In this document: positions 25,498-34,396 of the stretch, one piece after another
Layout of the letters: each line of letters starts with the position of its first letter
How positions within the stretch are numbered: the first letter of the stretch is position 1
Source: an uncultured Oscillospiraceae bacterium
GTDB lineage: Bacteria > Bacillota > Clostridia > Oscillospirales > Oscillospiraceae
Reading direction: 5' to 3'
DNA length: 64,000 nt
Assembly (NCBI GenBank): GCA_944382965.1
Contig: CALWOA010000016.1
Coordinates: 1-64,000, forward strand
Notes under the pieces: generated by a model
Told to the model about the DNA's origin: nothing
Databases searched by the model: none
The model's input: the letters and a program-made list of their open reading frames with translations, nothing else
Made by a program: the position numbers and the translations under genes

Positions 25498-26871
25498 TTA
25501 TTCCCCGTCCATCACCGCTTTGCAGGCGCTGAGTACTTTGCTCAAAATCGGCACGCAGGTATGGCTGCCGTAGCCGCCATTTTCCACCACCACAATGAAG
25601 GCCAGGGGGTATTCTTCGTTCTCCACGAACCCGGCGAACATGGCGTTGGAAACTTCGCTGCCGCCCAGCTGGCTGGTGCCGGACTTGGCACACACCGACA
25701 GCCCCGGGAAGTTGCCGTCGCCGTAGACTGCCTGCACATTGTTGCGCATGTACTGGCGCACCGTGGCAGCGGTTTCCTCGGACATGATCCGGTCACTGTA
25801 CTGGGTTTTGGCCTGGTAGGTCACCTGGCCGCCGTTGGTCACCTGCTCCATCAGGTAGGGCATGGCCCCCTTACCGCCGCCGGCGATGGCGCCCATAAAG
25901 GCCATATATCGGGCCGGATTGATCTGGTCGGTATGCTGACCGATACAGCTCCAGGCAAAGGATACCGTAGCGGTATCGGAAACATCATAATTTCCTTTCA
26001 CCGTGGTCACACCGTCGAAGGACAGGGGTTTGACTACCTCAAATTTATCCACATACTTGACCATGTTCTGCTTGCCGATCAGCTCCGCCACTTGGGCAAA
26101 GGCACAGTTACAGGAGTTCGCGAAAGCTTGACGCAGATTTTGCTGACCATGGGCCTTTTCACAGGTAACCGCCTCCGTACCGTATTCCCGTTTACCATCG
26201 CAGCTGAATGTCCGGTCTAAAATATCAGGCACGGTTTCCAGCGCCGTGGCTACCGTCACAATTTTAAAAATGGAGCCGGGGACGTAGGCAGACTGCAAAA
26301 ACCGGTTCAGGTACACGCCGTCATAGGCGCCGCTGGTATCGTTTGCAATATCCGGCACGTTGTCAGGGTCAAACGTGGGGGAAGTCACGGCGCAGAGAAT
26401 TTCTCCGGTTTTGTAGTTGTACACGCCAATGGTGCCCTTCCGGTTGCCCAGGGCTTCCAGTGCAGCATTCTGCACCGCAGCGGACAAGGTCACTCTGGCG
26501 GTTCCTCCTTCGCCGGAAGCATCATAAATTCCGTTGAACAGGTCAAAGCCCGCCATCTGACCGGCGTAGTTGGTAACTGCCGAAGCCTTGATAAATCCAT
26601 CCCGGTCTCCCAGCCAGTGAAGGGTAGACTTCCGGGTAAGGGCATCGGAAGCGTAGGTTCTGCTTTCGGTAATGTCCAGCAGCATGGTTCCGGATCGATC
26701 TGTCACCGTACCGCAGCCTAAGTTGGAGCTGTTGTACACATGAGGCGATCCGGAAAATCCCACCCACTGGTCAGCCTCCGTCAGATACTCCCAGAGAAAA
26801 AACAGCATGCCTCCCAGCAGCAGAATAATAAACAGGCTCATGAGCCAGGTTCTTTTGGTCACACGATTCAT
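25498..26871 (-). CDS. Penicillin-binding transpeptidase (PbpA/FtsI class)
   Basis: Membrane-anchored D,D-transpeptidase crosslinking peptidoglycan outside the cell, 457 aa. One N-terminal membrane helix (10-30), then a dimerisation-type region and a transpeptidase domain with SIFK at 200-203, SCN at 253-255 and KSG at 396-398 (KTG is more usual). It follows the FtsW/RodA fusion gene after 4 bp, so it is very likely the dedicated class B PBP partner of that SEDS polymerase. Confidence 0.93.
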   Translation of the reverse strand: MNRVTKRTWLMSLFIILLLGGMLFFLWEYLTEADQWVGFSGSPHVYNSSNLGCGTVTDRSGTMLLDITESRTYASDALTRKSTLHWLGDRDGFIKASAVTNYAGQMAGFDLFNGIYDASGEGGTARVTLSAAVQNAALEALGNRKGTIGVYNYKTGEILCAVTSPTFDPDNVPDIANDTSGAYDGVYLNRFLQSAYVPGSIFKIVTVATALETVPDILDRTFSCDGKREYGTEAVTCEKAHGQQNLRQAFANSCNCAFAQVAELIGKQNMVKYVDKFEVVKPLSFDGVTTVKGNYDVSDTATVSFAWSCIGQHTDQINPARYMAFMGAIAGGGKGAMPYLMEQVTNGGQVTYQAKTQYSDRIMSEETAATVRQYMRNNVQAVYGDGNFPGLSVCAKSGTSQLGGSEVSNAMFAGFVENEEYPLAFIVVVENGGYGSHTCVPILSKVLSACKAVMDGE

Positions 26872-26875
26872 CGGC

Positions 26876-28585
26876 TCACTCTCCTTTCTTCATCAGGCGA
26901 ACGGCAAAGCTGGCATTCTGCCGAGTATCCGCCGCTTTGACAAAGGCCAGCAGCCCCCAGGCACCGATCATACTGGTGCCGCCGTTACTGACAAAGGGGA
27001 AGGTAACGCCGGTGAAGGGCAGAATATCCAACGTGCCCAAACAGTTCAGCACCGTCTGAATCACCAGAACACTTGCAGCGGTGCAGGCACCGATGGTATA
27101 GAAGCTGCTTCTGGCCACCCGGGCAGTACGGATGGGGAAAAAGCCCAGGGCTACGATGCACATCACCGTCATCATTGCCGTCAGTAGGCCCCATTCTTCC
27201 GAAATAGTAGCAAAGACAATGTCCGAATCCGCCGCAAACACATACTGCAACAGGCCATTCTCCGGTCCCAAGCCCAGCAGGCCGCCGGAGGCAATGCACA
27301 TCAGCGCCCGGGTCTGCTGATAGCCACCCACCAGGGGGTCCTCCCAGATGTGCCGCCAGGTGGCAAACCGCTGCAGGGCGTGAGGGGCAATTTTCAGGCC
27401 GATCACACCGGCAAATCCCAGAGCGGTGATGGCCAGGGCCACGGTGCCCATACTGCCGGAACGAAGATACGCAATCACCAGGAAGGCGCAGAAGAAAATC
27501 AGTGCCGTACCGAAGTCATTCATCAGTGCCAGCAGTCCGCAGATGATCACCGAATAGACGATGAACAAAATCAGGTTCCGCTTGGTCATAATCCGGTCCA
27601 TGGTGGACGCGCCGGCAAACACGAAACAGACCTTACTCAGTTCCGAAGGCTGCAAGGACATGTTGCCGATAATCAGCCAGTTTTTGGCGCCGTAGTATTC
27701 CGTACCAAACACCAGCGTCACTACCAGGAATCCCACGCCGGCGATGGTTGCCAGGTAGCGCACAACCTTGGCCCGCTCCAGGTCCCGCAGGGACCAGCCA
27801 ATGATCAGAAACAGCACCACGCCCATAATCATGGCAATCAGCTGCTTCACCGTCTCCTCCGGCTTGACCGTGGAGATAGCCGCCATGCCGATGGTACACA
27901 GGAAAAAGGCGATGGTCTCCACCTCAAAGGACTTTCGTTGAATGAGGCAATAGAAAATGTACAAAATCCACTGGCACAGGACAATGCCCAAAAAGCCTTG
28001 CAGCACATTTACAAAATCCGACTGCTGACTGTTGAGCAGAAAGCCCAGCAGCATAATGCACTGCAAAATGGTCAGCAGCATCAGATTCGTCACCGTATCC
28101 CACCCGCTGGCTGCCTTGGTACGCAGCTGGGCCTGGCGCTCCTCCTGCCGCTCCGTGATGGGCTGCAGCTGCATGTCCACACCGCCGATGGAGATTTTCT
28201 CCTTGGATGTCAAAGCGCAAATCTGCACTCTGCGTCCGTTGACCCAAGTGCCTTCCTTGGAACCAACGTCGGTTATGGTCCAGCTTCCGTCGTCATAGCG
28301 GGTCAGAACCGCGTGGTTACGGGATACTGTGGGAAAGTCAATGGTCACGTCGCAGCTTTTGCTCCGGCCGATGACATTTTCCCAGTGGGTAATGGGCACC
28401 TGCTGGCCGGTGGCCATATTCAGCCAGGCCCAGATTTCCGGCTCCCGCCGGAAGGTCAGCAGCGGCAGCACACACCGCAGCAGCAAAATTGCCGTAAGAA
28501 TGGGCACAGCCCAGCGCAGAAATCCCACATACTCTGTGGCAAGCAATGCCTGGTCTACAGAAAGGGTGTTCAGAAATTGTTCCAT
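26876..28585 (-). CDS. FHA domain fused to FtsW/RodA/SpoVE SEDS polymerase
   Basis: Peptidoglycan glycosyltransferase of the SEDS family, 569 aa. Residues 20-47 form a first membrane segment, 58-140 an FHA domain with VIGRSKSCDV, SRNH (88-91) and NG (116-117), all phosphothreonine-binding positions; about 165-560 are the SEDS helices. The C-terminal region has the family-typical GVTFPFVSNGGTSM. The ATG at 28585 is used because a strong AAGGAGG precedes it; the longer frame to 28660 has none. The FHA domain suggests control by a Ser/Thr kinase of the PrkC type, by inference. Confidence 0.93.
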   Translation of the reverse strand: MEQFLNTLSVDQALLATEYVGFLRWAVPILTAILLLRCVLPLLTFRREPEIWAWLNMATGQQVPITHWENVIGRSKSCDVTIDFPTVSRNHAVLTRYDDGSWTITDVGSKEGTWVNGRRVQICALTSKEKISIGGVDMQLQPITERQEERQAQLRTKAASGWDTVTNLMLLTILQCIMLLGFLLNSQQSDFVNVLQGFLGIVLCQWILYIFYCLIQRKSFEVETIAFFLCTIGMAAISTVKPEETVKQLIAMIMGVVLFLIIGWSLRDLERAKVVRYLATIAGVGFLVVTLVFGTEYYGAKNWLIIGNMSLQPSELSKVCFVFAGASTMDRIMTKRNLILFIVYSVIICGLLALMNDFGTALIFFCAFLVIAYLRSGSMGTVALAITALGFAGVIGLKIAPHALQRFATWRHIWEDPLVGGYQQTRALMCIASGGLLGLGPENGLLQYVFAADSDIVFATISEEWGLLTAMMTVMCIVALGFFPIRTARVARSSFYTIGACTAASVLVIQTVLNCLGTLDILPFTGVTFPFVSNGGTSMIGAWGLLAFVKAADTRQNASFAVRLMKKGE

Positions 28586-28682
28586 GGCCTGCCCCCCTCC
28601 TTTCTCTTTCACATCGGGCTCCCCGCCCGGATTTTGGTAATTCCAGGGATATTTCCCCAACTCTTTTTGGGCTTTTACCTAT

Positions 28683-28711
28683 AAAATGACACACTTTATT
28701 CAATCTGTCAA
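28683..28711 (-). promoter_or_regulatory. Possible promoter of the FHA-FtsW operon
   Basis: Minus strand TTGACA (28711-28706) with 17 bp to a weak CATTTT; a TTTTAT lies 2 bp further on. The -35 is good, the -10 uncertain. Confidence 0.35.
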
Positions 28712-28722
28712 ATGAACTTTTT

Positions 28723-28893
28723 CTTAAGGAACCTCTGATTCAATCGGCAAGAGCTGACGGCAGAAGATTTTGGCTCAGACGAAAGTTCTGAAAATGGAGG
28801 AATACTGTATGTATTTCCCATTTTCAAAACTGCGCGGATGGGGCAAAAGATTCGCCGCTCAGCCGAAGACGAATGATTCAGAGATTCCTTAAG
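28723..28893. mobile_element. MITE-like imperfect palindrome, 171 bp
   Basis: The ends are inverted copies: CTTAAGGAACCTCTGATTCA on the left and TGATTCAGAGATTCCTTAAG on the right, 18 of 20 matching. Internal parts (ATTCGTC/GACGAA-like; TTTTCAGAACT/AGTTCTGAAAA-like) are also partly complementary. TTAA at each border could be a target duplication. No transposase is encoded. It fills most of the gap between the FHA-FtsW gene and nfo. Confidence 0.6.
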
Positions 28894-29713
28894 ATTCCAT
28901 TTGCCGCAGAAGGGCAATTTCTTTTTGATAGCCGGGCAGTTCGTTGGGAGTTTCCAAAATCATGGGCTTGTCCCGCAGAACCGGGTGATTGACGATGGCC
29001 CGGAAGGTGTCCAGTCCCAGGCTTCCCTCTCCCAGGCAGGCATGGCGGTCTTTGTGGCTGGCGAAGGGATTTTTGCTGTCGTTGACATGGAGAGCTTTCA
29101 GCCGGTTCAGGCCAATGACCCGGTCAAATTCCGCAAGCACGCCGTCCAAGTTCCCTACAATGTCATACCCGCCGTCGTAAACATGGCAGGTATCCAGGCA
29201 TACGCCCACATGGTCACTGCCTACCGCATCGAGAATCATACGGATTTCTTCAAACCGTCCGCCGATTTCGCTGCCTTTGCCCGCCATGGTTTCCAGCAGC
29301 ACCGTCACCGGGTAGTCGTGGCGCAAAGCACGGGTCAGGGCCTGGGCGATATACGCAATTCCTGCCTCCACCCCCTGCCCCACATGGCTGCCGGGATGGA
29401 AGTTATAAAAATTCCCAGGCAGCGCCGTCATCCGGCGCAGGTCATCTTCCAAAATATCCGCCGCAAAGGCCCGGGCTTCCGGGTCAGCAGTACACAAATT
29501 CATAGTATACGCGCCGTGGGCTACCAATTTCCCAAAATTATGCTCTTTCATCAGTGCCACAGCTTTTGCGGCATCCTGAGGATCTTCCTGTTTTGCCTTG
29601 CTGCCCCGGGGGTTGCGGGTAAAGAAAGCAAAGGTATTGGCGCCGATGGACAGTGCGGTATTGACCATGGCGGTGCTGCCTTTTCCGGCGGACAAGTGAC
29701 ATCCAAAATACAT
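28889..29713 (-). CDS. nfo: Endonuclease IV (AP endonuclease)
   Basis: Cleaves abasic sites in base excision repair; three-zinc TIM-barrel enzyme, 274 aa. Motifs in order: NFHPGSHVG, VLLETMAGKG, CLDTCHVYD, HVNDSKN, and the DRHACLGEGSLG/LETP region carrying metal ligands. The ATG at 29713 follows AAGGAGGGGG; the longer frame to 29749 crosses the promoter. Its TAA stop lies in the TTAA border of the MITE-like element, so the element may have reset the C-terminus. Confidence 0.94.
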   Translation of the reverse strand: MYFGCHLSAGKGSTAMVNTALSIGANTFAFFTRNPRGSKAKQEDPQDAAKAVALMKEHNFGKLVAHGAYTMNLCTADPEARAFAADILEDDLRRMTALPGNFYNFHPGSHVGQGVEAGIAYIAQALTRALRHDYPVTVLLETMAGKGSEIGGRFEEIRMILDAVGSDHVGVCLDTCHVYDGGYDIVGNLDGVLAEFDRVIGLNRLKALHVNDSKNPFASHKDRHACLGEGSLGLDTFRAIVNHPVLRDKPMILETPNELPGYQKEIALLRQMES

Positions 29714-29737
29714 AAAAAAGCCCCCTCCTTTTTGGAC

Positions 29738-29766
29738 AGTATAGCACATTCCCCGGCAAAATGCAA
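29738..29766 (-). promoter_or_regulatory. nfo promoter
   Basis: Minus strand TTGCAT (29766-29761), 17-bp spacer, TATACT (29743-29738). Confidence 0.65.
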
Positions 29767-29798
29767 ATTCCCCTCTTTCAGGGAGGGGGGCGTTGTGC

Positions 29799-29804
29799 TA
29801 TAAT
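29799..29804 (+). promoter_or_regulatory. -10 box of the WYL regulator gene
   Basis: Consensus TATAAT, 30 bp upstream of the GTG start; the -35 (TTTCAG) is weak. It rules out the ATG at 29813 as a likely start, since transcription would begin near 29811. Confidence 0.5.
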
Positions 29805-29833
29805 GAGGCAAAATGAAAAAAGGAGGGATTTCC

Positions 29834-30829
29834 GTGCCCAAGTCCGACAACCAGAAGCTGAAGATTTTCTACATTCTGGACTATTTACAAAGAAACTCCC
29901 ACCAGGATCACCCGGTGAGAGCGGCACAGCTGCTTGCCATGCTGGAACAGCAGCACAATATTGTCTGCGACCGCAAAACCGTCTACTCGGACATTGCGGC
30001 GCTGCAGGACTACGGCGTGGACATTGTCTCCATCCCCGGTAAAAACGGGGGATACTATATTGCCTCCCGGAACTTTGAACTGCCCGAGCTGAAGCTGCTG
30101 ATTGACGCCGTGCAATCCAGCCGGTTTCTGACCGAGAAGAAATCCCGGGAGCTGATTGAGAAACTGTGCAGCCAGTGCAGCGTCTACGATGCCCGGCTGA
30201 TGCGCCGGGATGTGCTGGTCAGCGGACGGGTCAAGAGCATGAATGAGACCATCTACTATAACGTAGACGCCATTCAGGACGCCATTGCGGAAAGTCAACA
30301 GATTTCCTTCCGCTACTTTGATTACGGTCTGGACGGCAGCCGGTGCTACCGGGACCGGGATTACCAGGCCAGTCCCTATGGTCTGTGTCAGGACAACGAA
30401 AACTGCTATCTCCTGGCCCACTCCCCCCGCCACGGCGTAACCTCCTACCGGGTAGACCGGATGAGCCATATCAAGCGACTGGATCTGCCCCGGACCCCCT
30501 GTCCGGAATTGACCGGCAAGGCCCTGGTAGAGCACGCCAACCGGCTGTTTCAGATGTATTCCGGTGAAATGGCCACGGTGAAGCTTCGCTTTCACCGCAG
30601 CCTCATTAACGTGGTCATCGACCGGTTTGGCCGGGATATTCTGCTGATTCCCGACGGGGATGAGCACTTTGTCTTTACCGTGGATGTGGCGGTGTCGCCC
30701 ATCTTTTTAAGCTGGGTCATCGGCTTTGGTGCCAAGGCAAAGATTCTCCATCCCCAGTCCGTGGTGCAAAAATGCCAGGAGCTGTGCCGGGAGGCACTTT
30801 CCCAGTACGACGCTGCTAAACCAGACTGA
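29834..30829 (+). CDS. WYL-domain transcriptional regulator
   Basis: DNA-binding protein, 331 aa. The N-terminal winged helix (about 8-70; AAQLLAMLEQQHNIVCDRKT, YSDIAALQDYG) is followed by a WYL ligand-binding domain near 130-210 (SFRYFDYGLDG, GLCQDNENCYLLAHS, YRVDRM) and a C-terminal WCX-like extension. Start GTG at 29834, with AAAGGAGG correctly spaced; an upstream in-frame ATG is too close to the -10 box. WYL regulators often sense nucleotides or single-stranded DNA. It is divergent from nfo, a DNA repair gene, so a damage link is possible but unproven. Confidence 0.9.
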   Translation: MPKSDNQKLKIFYILDYLQRNSHQDHPVRAAQLLAMLEQQHNIVCDRKTVYSDIAALQDYGVDIVSIPGKNGGYYIASRNFELPELKLLIDAVQSSRFLTEKKSRELIEKLCSQCSVYDARLMRRDVLVSGRVKSMNETIYYNVDAIQDAIAESQQISFRYFDYGLDGSRCYRDRDYQASPYGLCQDNENCYLLAHSPRHGVTSYRVDRMSHIKRLDLPRTPCPELTGKALVEHANRLFQMYSGEMATVKLRFHRSLINVVIDRFGRDILLIPDGDEHFVFTVDVAVSPIFLSWVIGFGAKAKILHPQSVVQKCQELCREALSQYDAAKPD

Positions 30830-31313
30830 AAGAGCCAAATACATCGCTCCAGACGATCTGGCTGGTTTTGGTGGTATCTGCATCCCGCAGAGCCGACATG
30901 CAGTAGTGGTAATTTCTATCGTCCAGAATCACTGCCCGTCCCAGACGGTCCCCCTCTTCCCCGGCGCTGGCCCAGACGAAATCGTACCGGGTCACATCGT
31001 CCCACTGGGTCTCCATGATGGTCACATTATCCCGGCTGTAGCCGCTGATGGCTTGGATGGTGGCATCCAGGTCTCCGGCGGACAGGGTTTCAATCACAAT
31101 TTCGTATTCCTCGCTGACGTACATCTGCTGAGCATCGCTGTCCAGCACCGGCGCCAGGGCGTCATCCGGCAGCCGCACCGAAATTTCCCGGGGTTGGGCC
31201 ATTACTGATTGGAGCAGTTCGTCGGCCACCGTTTCAAAGGTCATTTCCTGGCTGCACCCCAAAAGTCCCAGGCACAGCGCTCCAGTAATTGTCAAAATCC
31301 AGAATTTTTTCAC
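30816..31313 (-). CDS. Predicted lipoprotein of unknown function
   Basis: 165 aa, GTG start at 31313 with AGGAGGG upstream; the longer frame reaching 31682 is antisense to the DUF1294 gene. The signal peptide has a lipobox LLGC (Cys20). The mature part reads as an alpha/beta domain with VKKF-SQEMTFETVADELLQS-type start and a strand-rich end (RAVILDDRNYHYCMSALRDA). I do not recognise the family. The 3' end overlaps the WYL regulator's 3' end by 14 bp, tail to tail. Confidence 0.75.
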   Translation of the reverse strand: MKKFWILTITGALCLGLLGCSQEMTFETVADELLQSVMAQPREISVRLPDDALAPVLDSDAQQMYVSEEYEIVIETLSAGDLDATIQAISGYSRDNVTIMETQWDDVTRYDFVWASAGEEGDRLGRAVILDDRNYHYCMSALRDADTTKTSQIVWSDVFGSFSLV

Positions 31314-31340
31314 TGTAATCCCTCCTGAAAGGAAATCCCC

Positions 31341-31607
31341 ATGACAAAGCTTATCCTGCTTTACCTGCTTATAATCAATGCAATTGGTTTTGTGCTTATG
31401 CTTGTGGACAAGCACAAAGCCCGGAAAAATCTCTGGCGGATTCCGGAAGCCACCCTGATGAGCGCCGCTGCCCTGGGCGGAAGCATCGGGTGTCTGATCG
31501 GCATGTACACCGTCCGGCACAAAACCCGGCACCTGAAATTCACGCTGGGCATTCCCTTGATTCTGGCAGCGCAAATTGCCCTCGCCCTGTTTTTCCTCCT
31601 GAGATAA
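31341..31607 (+). CDS. DUF1294 small membrane protein
   Basis: 88 aa. Three hydrophobic segments and the DUF1294 landmarks DKHKARKNLWRIPE and GGSIGCLIGMYTVRHKTRH. Members are often fused to cold-shock domains in other bacteria; this one stands alone. Function unknown. AAAGGA lies upstream of the ATG. It diverges from the lipoprotein gene 27 bp away. Confidence 0.88.
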   Translation: MTKLILLYLLIINAIGFVLMLVDKHKARKNLWRIPEATLMSAAALGGSIGCLIGMYTVRHKTRHLKFTLGIPLILAAQIALALFFLLR

Positions 31608-31612
31608 AAACC

Positions 31613-31865
31613 GCCCCTCGGAAATGTCCGAGGGGCACAGCGTGTCAAAAAAGCCTCGCAGAGTTTGCTGCGACAGCAGCAAATAAAGTTAAAACCGTTT
31701 TCTGTCAGGGCGTGTACCTGGCAGAAAACACTTCTCAGGCTGCAAGTGTGAAATTTGTCCCCCATCGGGGGACAAATTATGCGCGCAGCAGACTGCCAAA
31801 GTTTGTCGGAAAAGCCCGCAAGGGATTTTTCGACAGTCTCCGCCCCTCGGAAAAATCCGAGGGGC
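31613..31865. repeat. Tract of seven hairpins between convergent genes
   Basis: In order: GCCCCTCGGA stem 31613-31636; TTTGCTGC stem 31664-31683; GTTTTCTGTCAGG stem 31697-31729; ACACTT stem near 31728-31750; AATTTGTCCCCC stem about 31752-31779; TGTCGGAAAA-type stem about 31804-31833; and a second GCCCCTCGGA stem 31842-31865, identical to the first. The two outer hairpins may be terminators of the flanking genes; the inner five are not explained by that. No reading frame with a ribosome site was seen inside. Confidence 0.75.
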
Positions 31866-31872
31866 ATTTTGT

Positions 31873-32826
31873 TCAGGTAAACAGCAGAGCCACCATATTC
31901 ACCAGCATGAAAATTGCCAGAACCAGGAATCCGGAATTAAGGAAGAACCACTTCAGGCACCGCCCGTCCATGCGCTCTTGCTGGCGGTAAGCACGAATGT
32001 CCTGTCTGCGGCTGATCAGGATCACCACAGAAGCCAGGGCAAATCCTCCAAAAATCAATAGATTGATGGCATTCTGGGCAAGTATCGGCCAGTTTTTAGT
32101 CAGCCGGGTCAGGAGATCCGCCAGCACCAGATTATTGAACAGGTGCAGCGCCATGGCCCAGAGAATGGAATACTCCATCGTCACATACCCCAGCACCAAT
32201 CCCATCAAGAATGCATAGGGGGTTTGCAGCAAATTTCCATGGAACAGCCCAAACAGCAGCGCCGAACCAAGAATGGCGAACCGCCGCCCATAGGGCTGCA
32301 GGCTGCGCAGCACCAGCCCCCGGAAGAGGATTTCCTCGAAAAACGGGGCCAGCAAAGAGGCATACAGGAACATACTGAAACTTCCGGTATCGCCGGATAC
32401 CGTTTCCAGCATCTGCATTACCGACAGGTCTAATTGGTTGAGCAGACTTTCCAGCAGGGTAATCCACAGGCTGTTGACCATCTGCGAGCCGATGCACAGG
32501 CTCATCAGGCAGAAAAAGATTCCGGCAGATATGGTTTTTTCCTTCCGGAATACCTCTTCCTTCCAAAAATCAGCGTCTTTCCAGGCCAGCAAGACCACCA
32601 TGGCCACAGCGATGGAAAGGATATAGCCCCAGGCGTTGTTCATTAAGCTGCTGAGATCCAGCTGGGGAAATTCTCCCCCCATCAGGCTGGCCATACTCTG
32701 GTATACGGCCTCCACTCCCACGGCTGCCAACACCAGAATATTCATCAGTACATTGTAGCCAATCAGAATCCAGCAAATGGCTGAAAATCCGCGGCGCAAA
32801 AATTTATTGATTTTCTTTTCTTCCAT
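31873..32826 (-). CDS. CPBP (CAAX/Abi) family membrane protease
   Basis: Integral membrane metalloprotease family, 317 aa, about 8 helices. Motif 1 FFEEILFRG (two Glu and Arg), motif 2 FGLFHGN and motif 3 HLFNN supply the expected metal ligands. In Firmicutes such proteins act in peptide processing or bacteriocin immunity. AGGAG precedes the ATG. Its start overlaps the preceding flavoprotein gene by 23 bp. Confidence 0.9.
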   Translation of the reverse strand: MEEKKINKFLRRGFSAICWILIGYNVLMNILVLAAVGVEAVYQSMASLMGGEFPQLDLSSLMNNAWGYILSIAVAMVVLLAWKDADFWKEEVFRKEKTISAGIFFCLMSLCIGSQMVNSLWITLLESLLNQLDLSVMQMLETVSGDTGSFSMFLYASLLAPFFEEILFRGLVLRSLQPYGRRFAILGSALLFGLFHGNLLQTPYAFLMGLVLGYVTMEYSILWAMALHLFNNLVLADLLTRLTKNWPILAQNAINLLIFGGFALASVVILISRRQDIRAYRQQERMDGRCLKWFFLNSGFLVLAIFMLVNMVALLFT

Positions 32827-34396
32827 AGGTTTCTCCTAAAATCGCTTCTGCGGTCAGAATCCCGTCAATGGCTGCGGACATAATACCTCCGGCGTAACCG
32901 GCGCCCTCTCCGGTGGGATACAGTCCCCGAATCGCCGACTGTCTGCTTTCACCCCGGACAATCCGTACCGGAGAAGAGCTGCGGGTTTCCGGCGCAGTCA
33001 GCACCGCATCCGGATGAGAAAACCCGGAAAGCTTCTGGTTCAACCGGGGCAATGCCTGAGCAAGGGAATCCGTAATGGTGTCCGGCAGGACTTGGTGCAG
33101 ATCACACCATGCAACACCGGGCCGGTAAGTGGGCTGTACGCTGCTCGCTCCGGTGCTGGCCACTCCCGCCAGGAAGTCGCCCACCTTCTGGGCCGGCGCC
33201 CGATAGCTGCCGGTGAGATTAAAGGCTGCTTCCTCAATTTCCCGCTGCCACTGCATGCCGCCCAAAGGGCCTTGGTAGGGGAACTGGGCAGGATTCACCG
33301 TCACCAGCAGAGCGGCATTGGCGTTTTCCCCATTCCGGTCGGCATAGCTCATACCGTTGGTGACCACCCGGCCTTCTTCACTGGCTGCCGCCACCACATA
33401 ACCGCCGGGGCACATGCAGAAGGTGTAAACCGTTCCCTCCTCCAGGTGCTCCACCAGCTTGTAATCTGCCGGGGGCAGGGCAGGATTTTCCTGACCGTAC
33501 TGGGCAAGGTTGATGCTGCTCTGTTTCTGTTCAATCCGCACTCCCATGGCAAAGGGCTTGGGTTCCATGGGAATTCCACTATGTTCCAGCATCTGGAAGG
33601 TATCCCGGGCGCTGTGGCCGATAGCCAGCACGGCGCTGTCGCAGGGGATTACCGTTCCGTCTGCCAGCTCAACGCCGGTGAGGCGGTTTTCCTCCATCCG
33701 CAGCCCCGTAACCTGGGTCCGGAACCGGACCTCACCCCCCAGCTGCTCAATCCGATGCCGCAGATTCTGTACTACTGTCAGCAGCACGTCGGTGCCTACA
33801 TGGGGCTTGGCATCGTAGAGGATGTCCTCCCGGGCGCCGGCTTTCACAAATTGCTCCAGAATCCAGCCGATTCTGGGGTTATTCACCCCGGTATTCAGCT
33901 TGCCGTCGGAAAAGGTTCCGGCACCACCCTCGCCAAACTGGACATTGCTCCGGGGGTCCAGTTTTCCTGTTTCAAAAAAGTGTTCCACCGCTTTGTGCCG
34001 GGAAAGGGCATCCTCCCCCCGTTCCAGAACCAGGGGTTTCCACCCCGCCAAACTGAGAATCAGGGCGGCAAACATGCCCGCCGGACCGAAGCCAATGACC
34101 ACCGGCCGCTTTTCCGGCGGGGCAGAGGGCTTTGGAGGTGCATAGTAGGAAACCGGTGCAAGGCTCGCCCGCTTGCAGCCGGACTGGCGAAGGATTTTCT
34201 TTTCGTTTCCCTCCACCCCCACATCGATGGTATAGATGATTTTTACCTCCGGCTTCTTCCGGGCGTCCACGCTGCGGCGGACAATCCGAAGCTGCCGGAT
34301 TTTGGAATTGGAAATGTGCAGCATCTGGGCTGCTTCAAACTGGAGCTGGTGGGCGTTATGCTCCGGGGGCAGGGAAATATCCCGCAGTCGTATCAT
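32804..34396 (-). CDS. FAD-dependent dehydrogenase (COG2509-like)
   Basis: Uncharacterised flavoprotein, 530 aa. A basic N-terminal domain (1-90; MIRLRDISLPPEHNA) precedes the dinucleotide-binding GFGPAGMFAALILSLAG and a glycine-rich GEGGAGTFSDGKLN stretch typical of this family. A second nucleotide region with GEGAGYAGGIMSAA lies near the C-terminus. Start 34396 with AAGGAG; 4-bp overlap with the upstream flavoprotein gene. Substrate unknown. Confidence 0.88.
   Translation of the reverse strand: MIRLRDISLPPEHNAHQLQFEAAQMLHISNSKIRQLRIVRRSVDARKKPEVKIIYTIDVGVEGNEKKILRQSGCKRASLAPVSYYAPPKPSAPPEKRPVVIGFGPAGMFAALILSLAGWKPLVLERGEDALSRHKAVEHFFETGKLDPRSNVQFGEGGAGTFSDGKLNTGVNNPRIGWILEQFVKAGAREDILYDAKPHVGTDVLLTVVQNLRHRIEQLGGEVRFRTQVTGLRMEENRLTGVELADGTVIPCDSAVLAIGHSARDTFQMLEHSGIPMEPKPFAMGVRIEQKQSSINLAQYGQENPALPPADYKLVEHLEEGTVYTFCMCPGGYVVAAASEEGRVVTNGMSYADRNGENANAALLVTVNPAQFPYQGPLGGMQWQREIEEAAFNLTGSYRAPAQKVGDFLAGVASTGASSVQPTYRPGVAWCDLHQVLPDTITDSLAQALPRLNQKLSGFSHPDAVLTAPETRSSSPVRIVRGESRQSAIRGLYPTGEGAGYAGGIMSAAIDGILTAEAILGETYGRKENQ

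Noticed and set aside
30816-31682. Longer 288-codon version of the lipoprotein gene
   Set aside because: The extra 123 codons are antisense to DUF1294; the lipoprotein signal and ribosome site support GTG at 31313.
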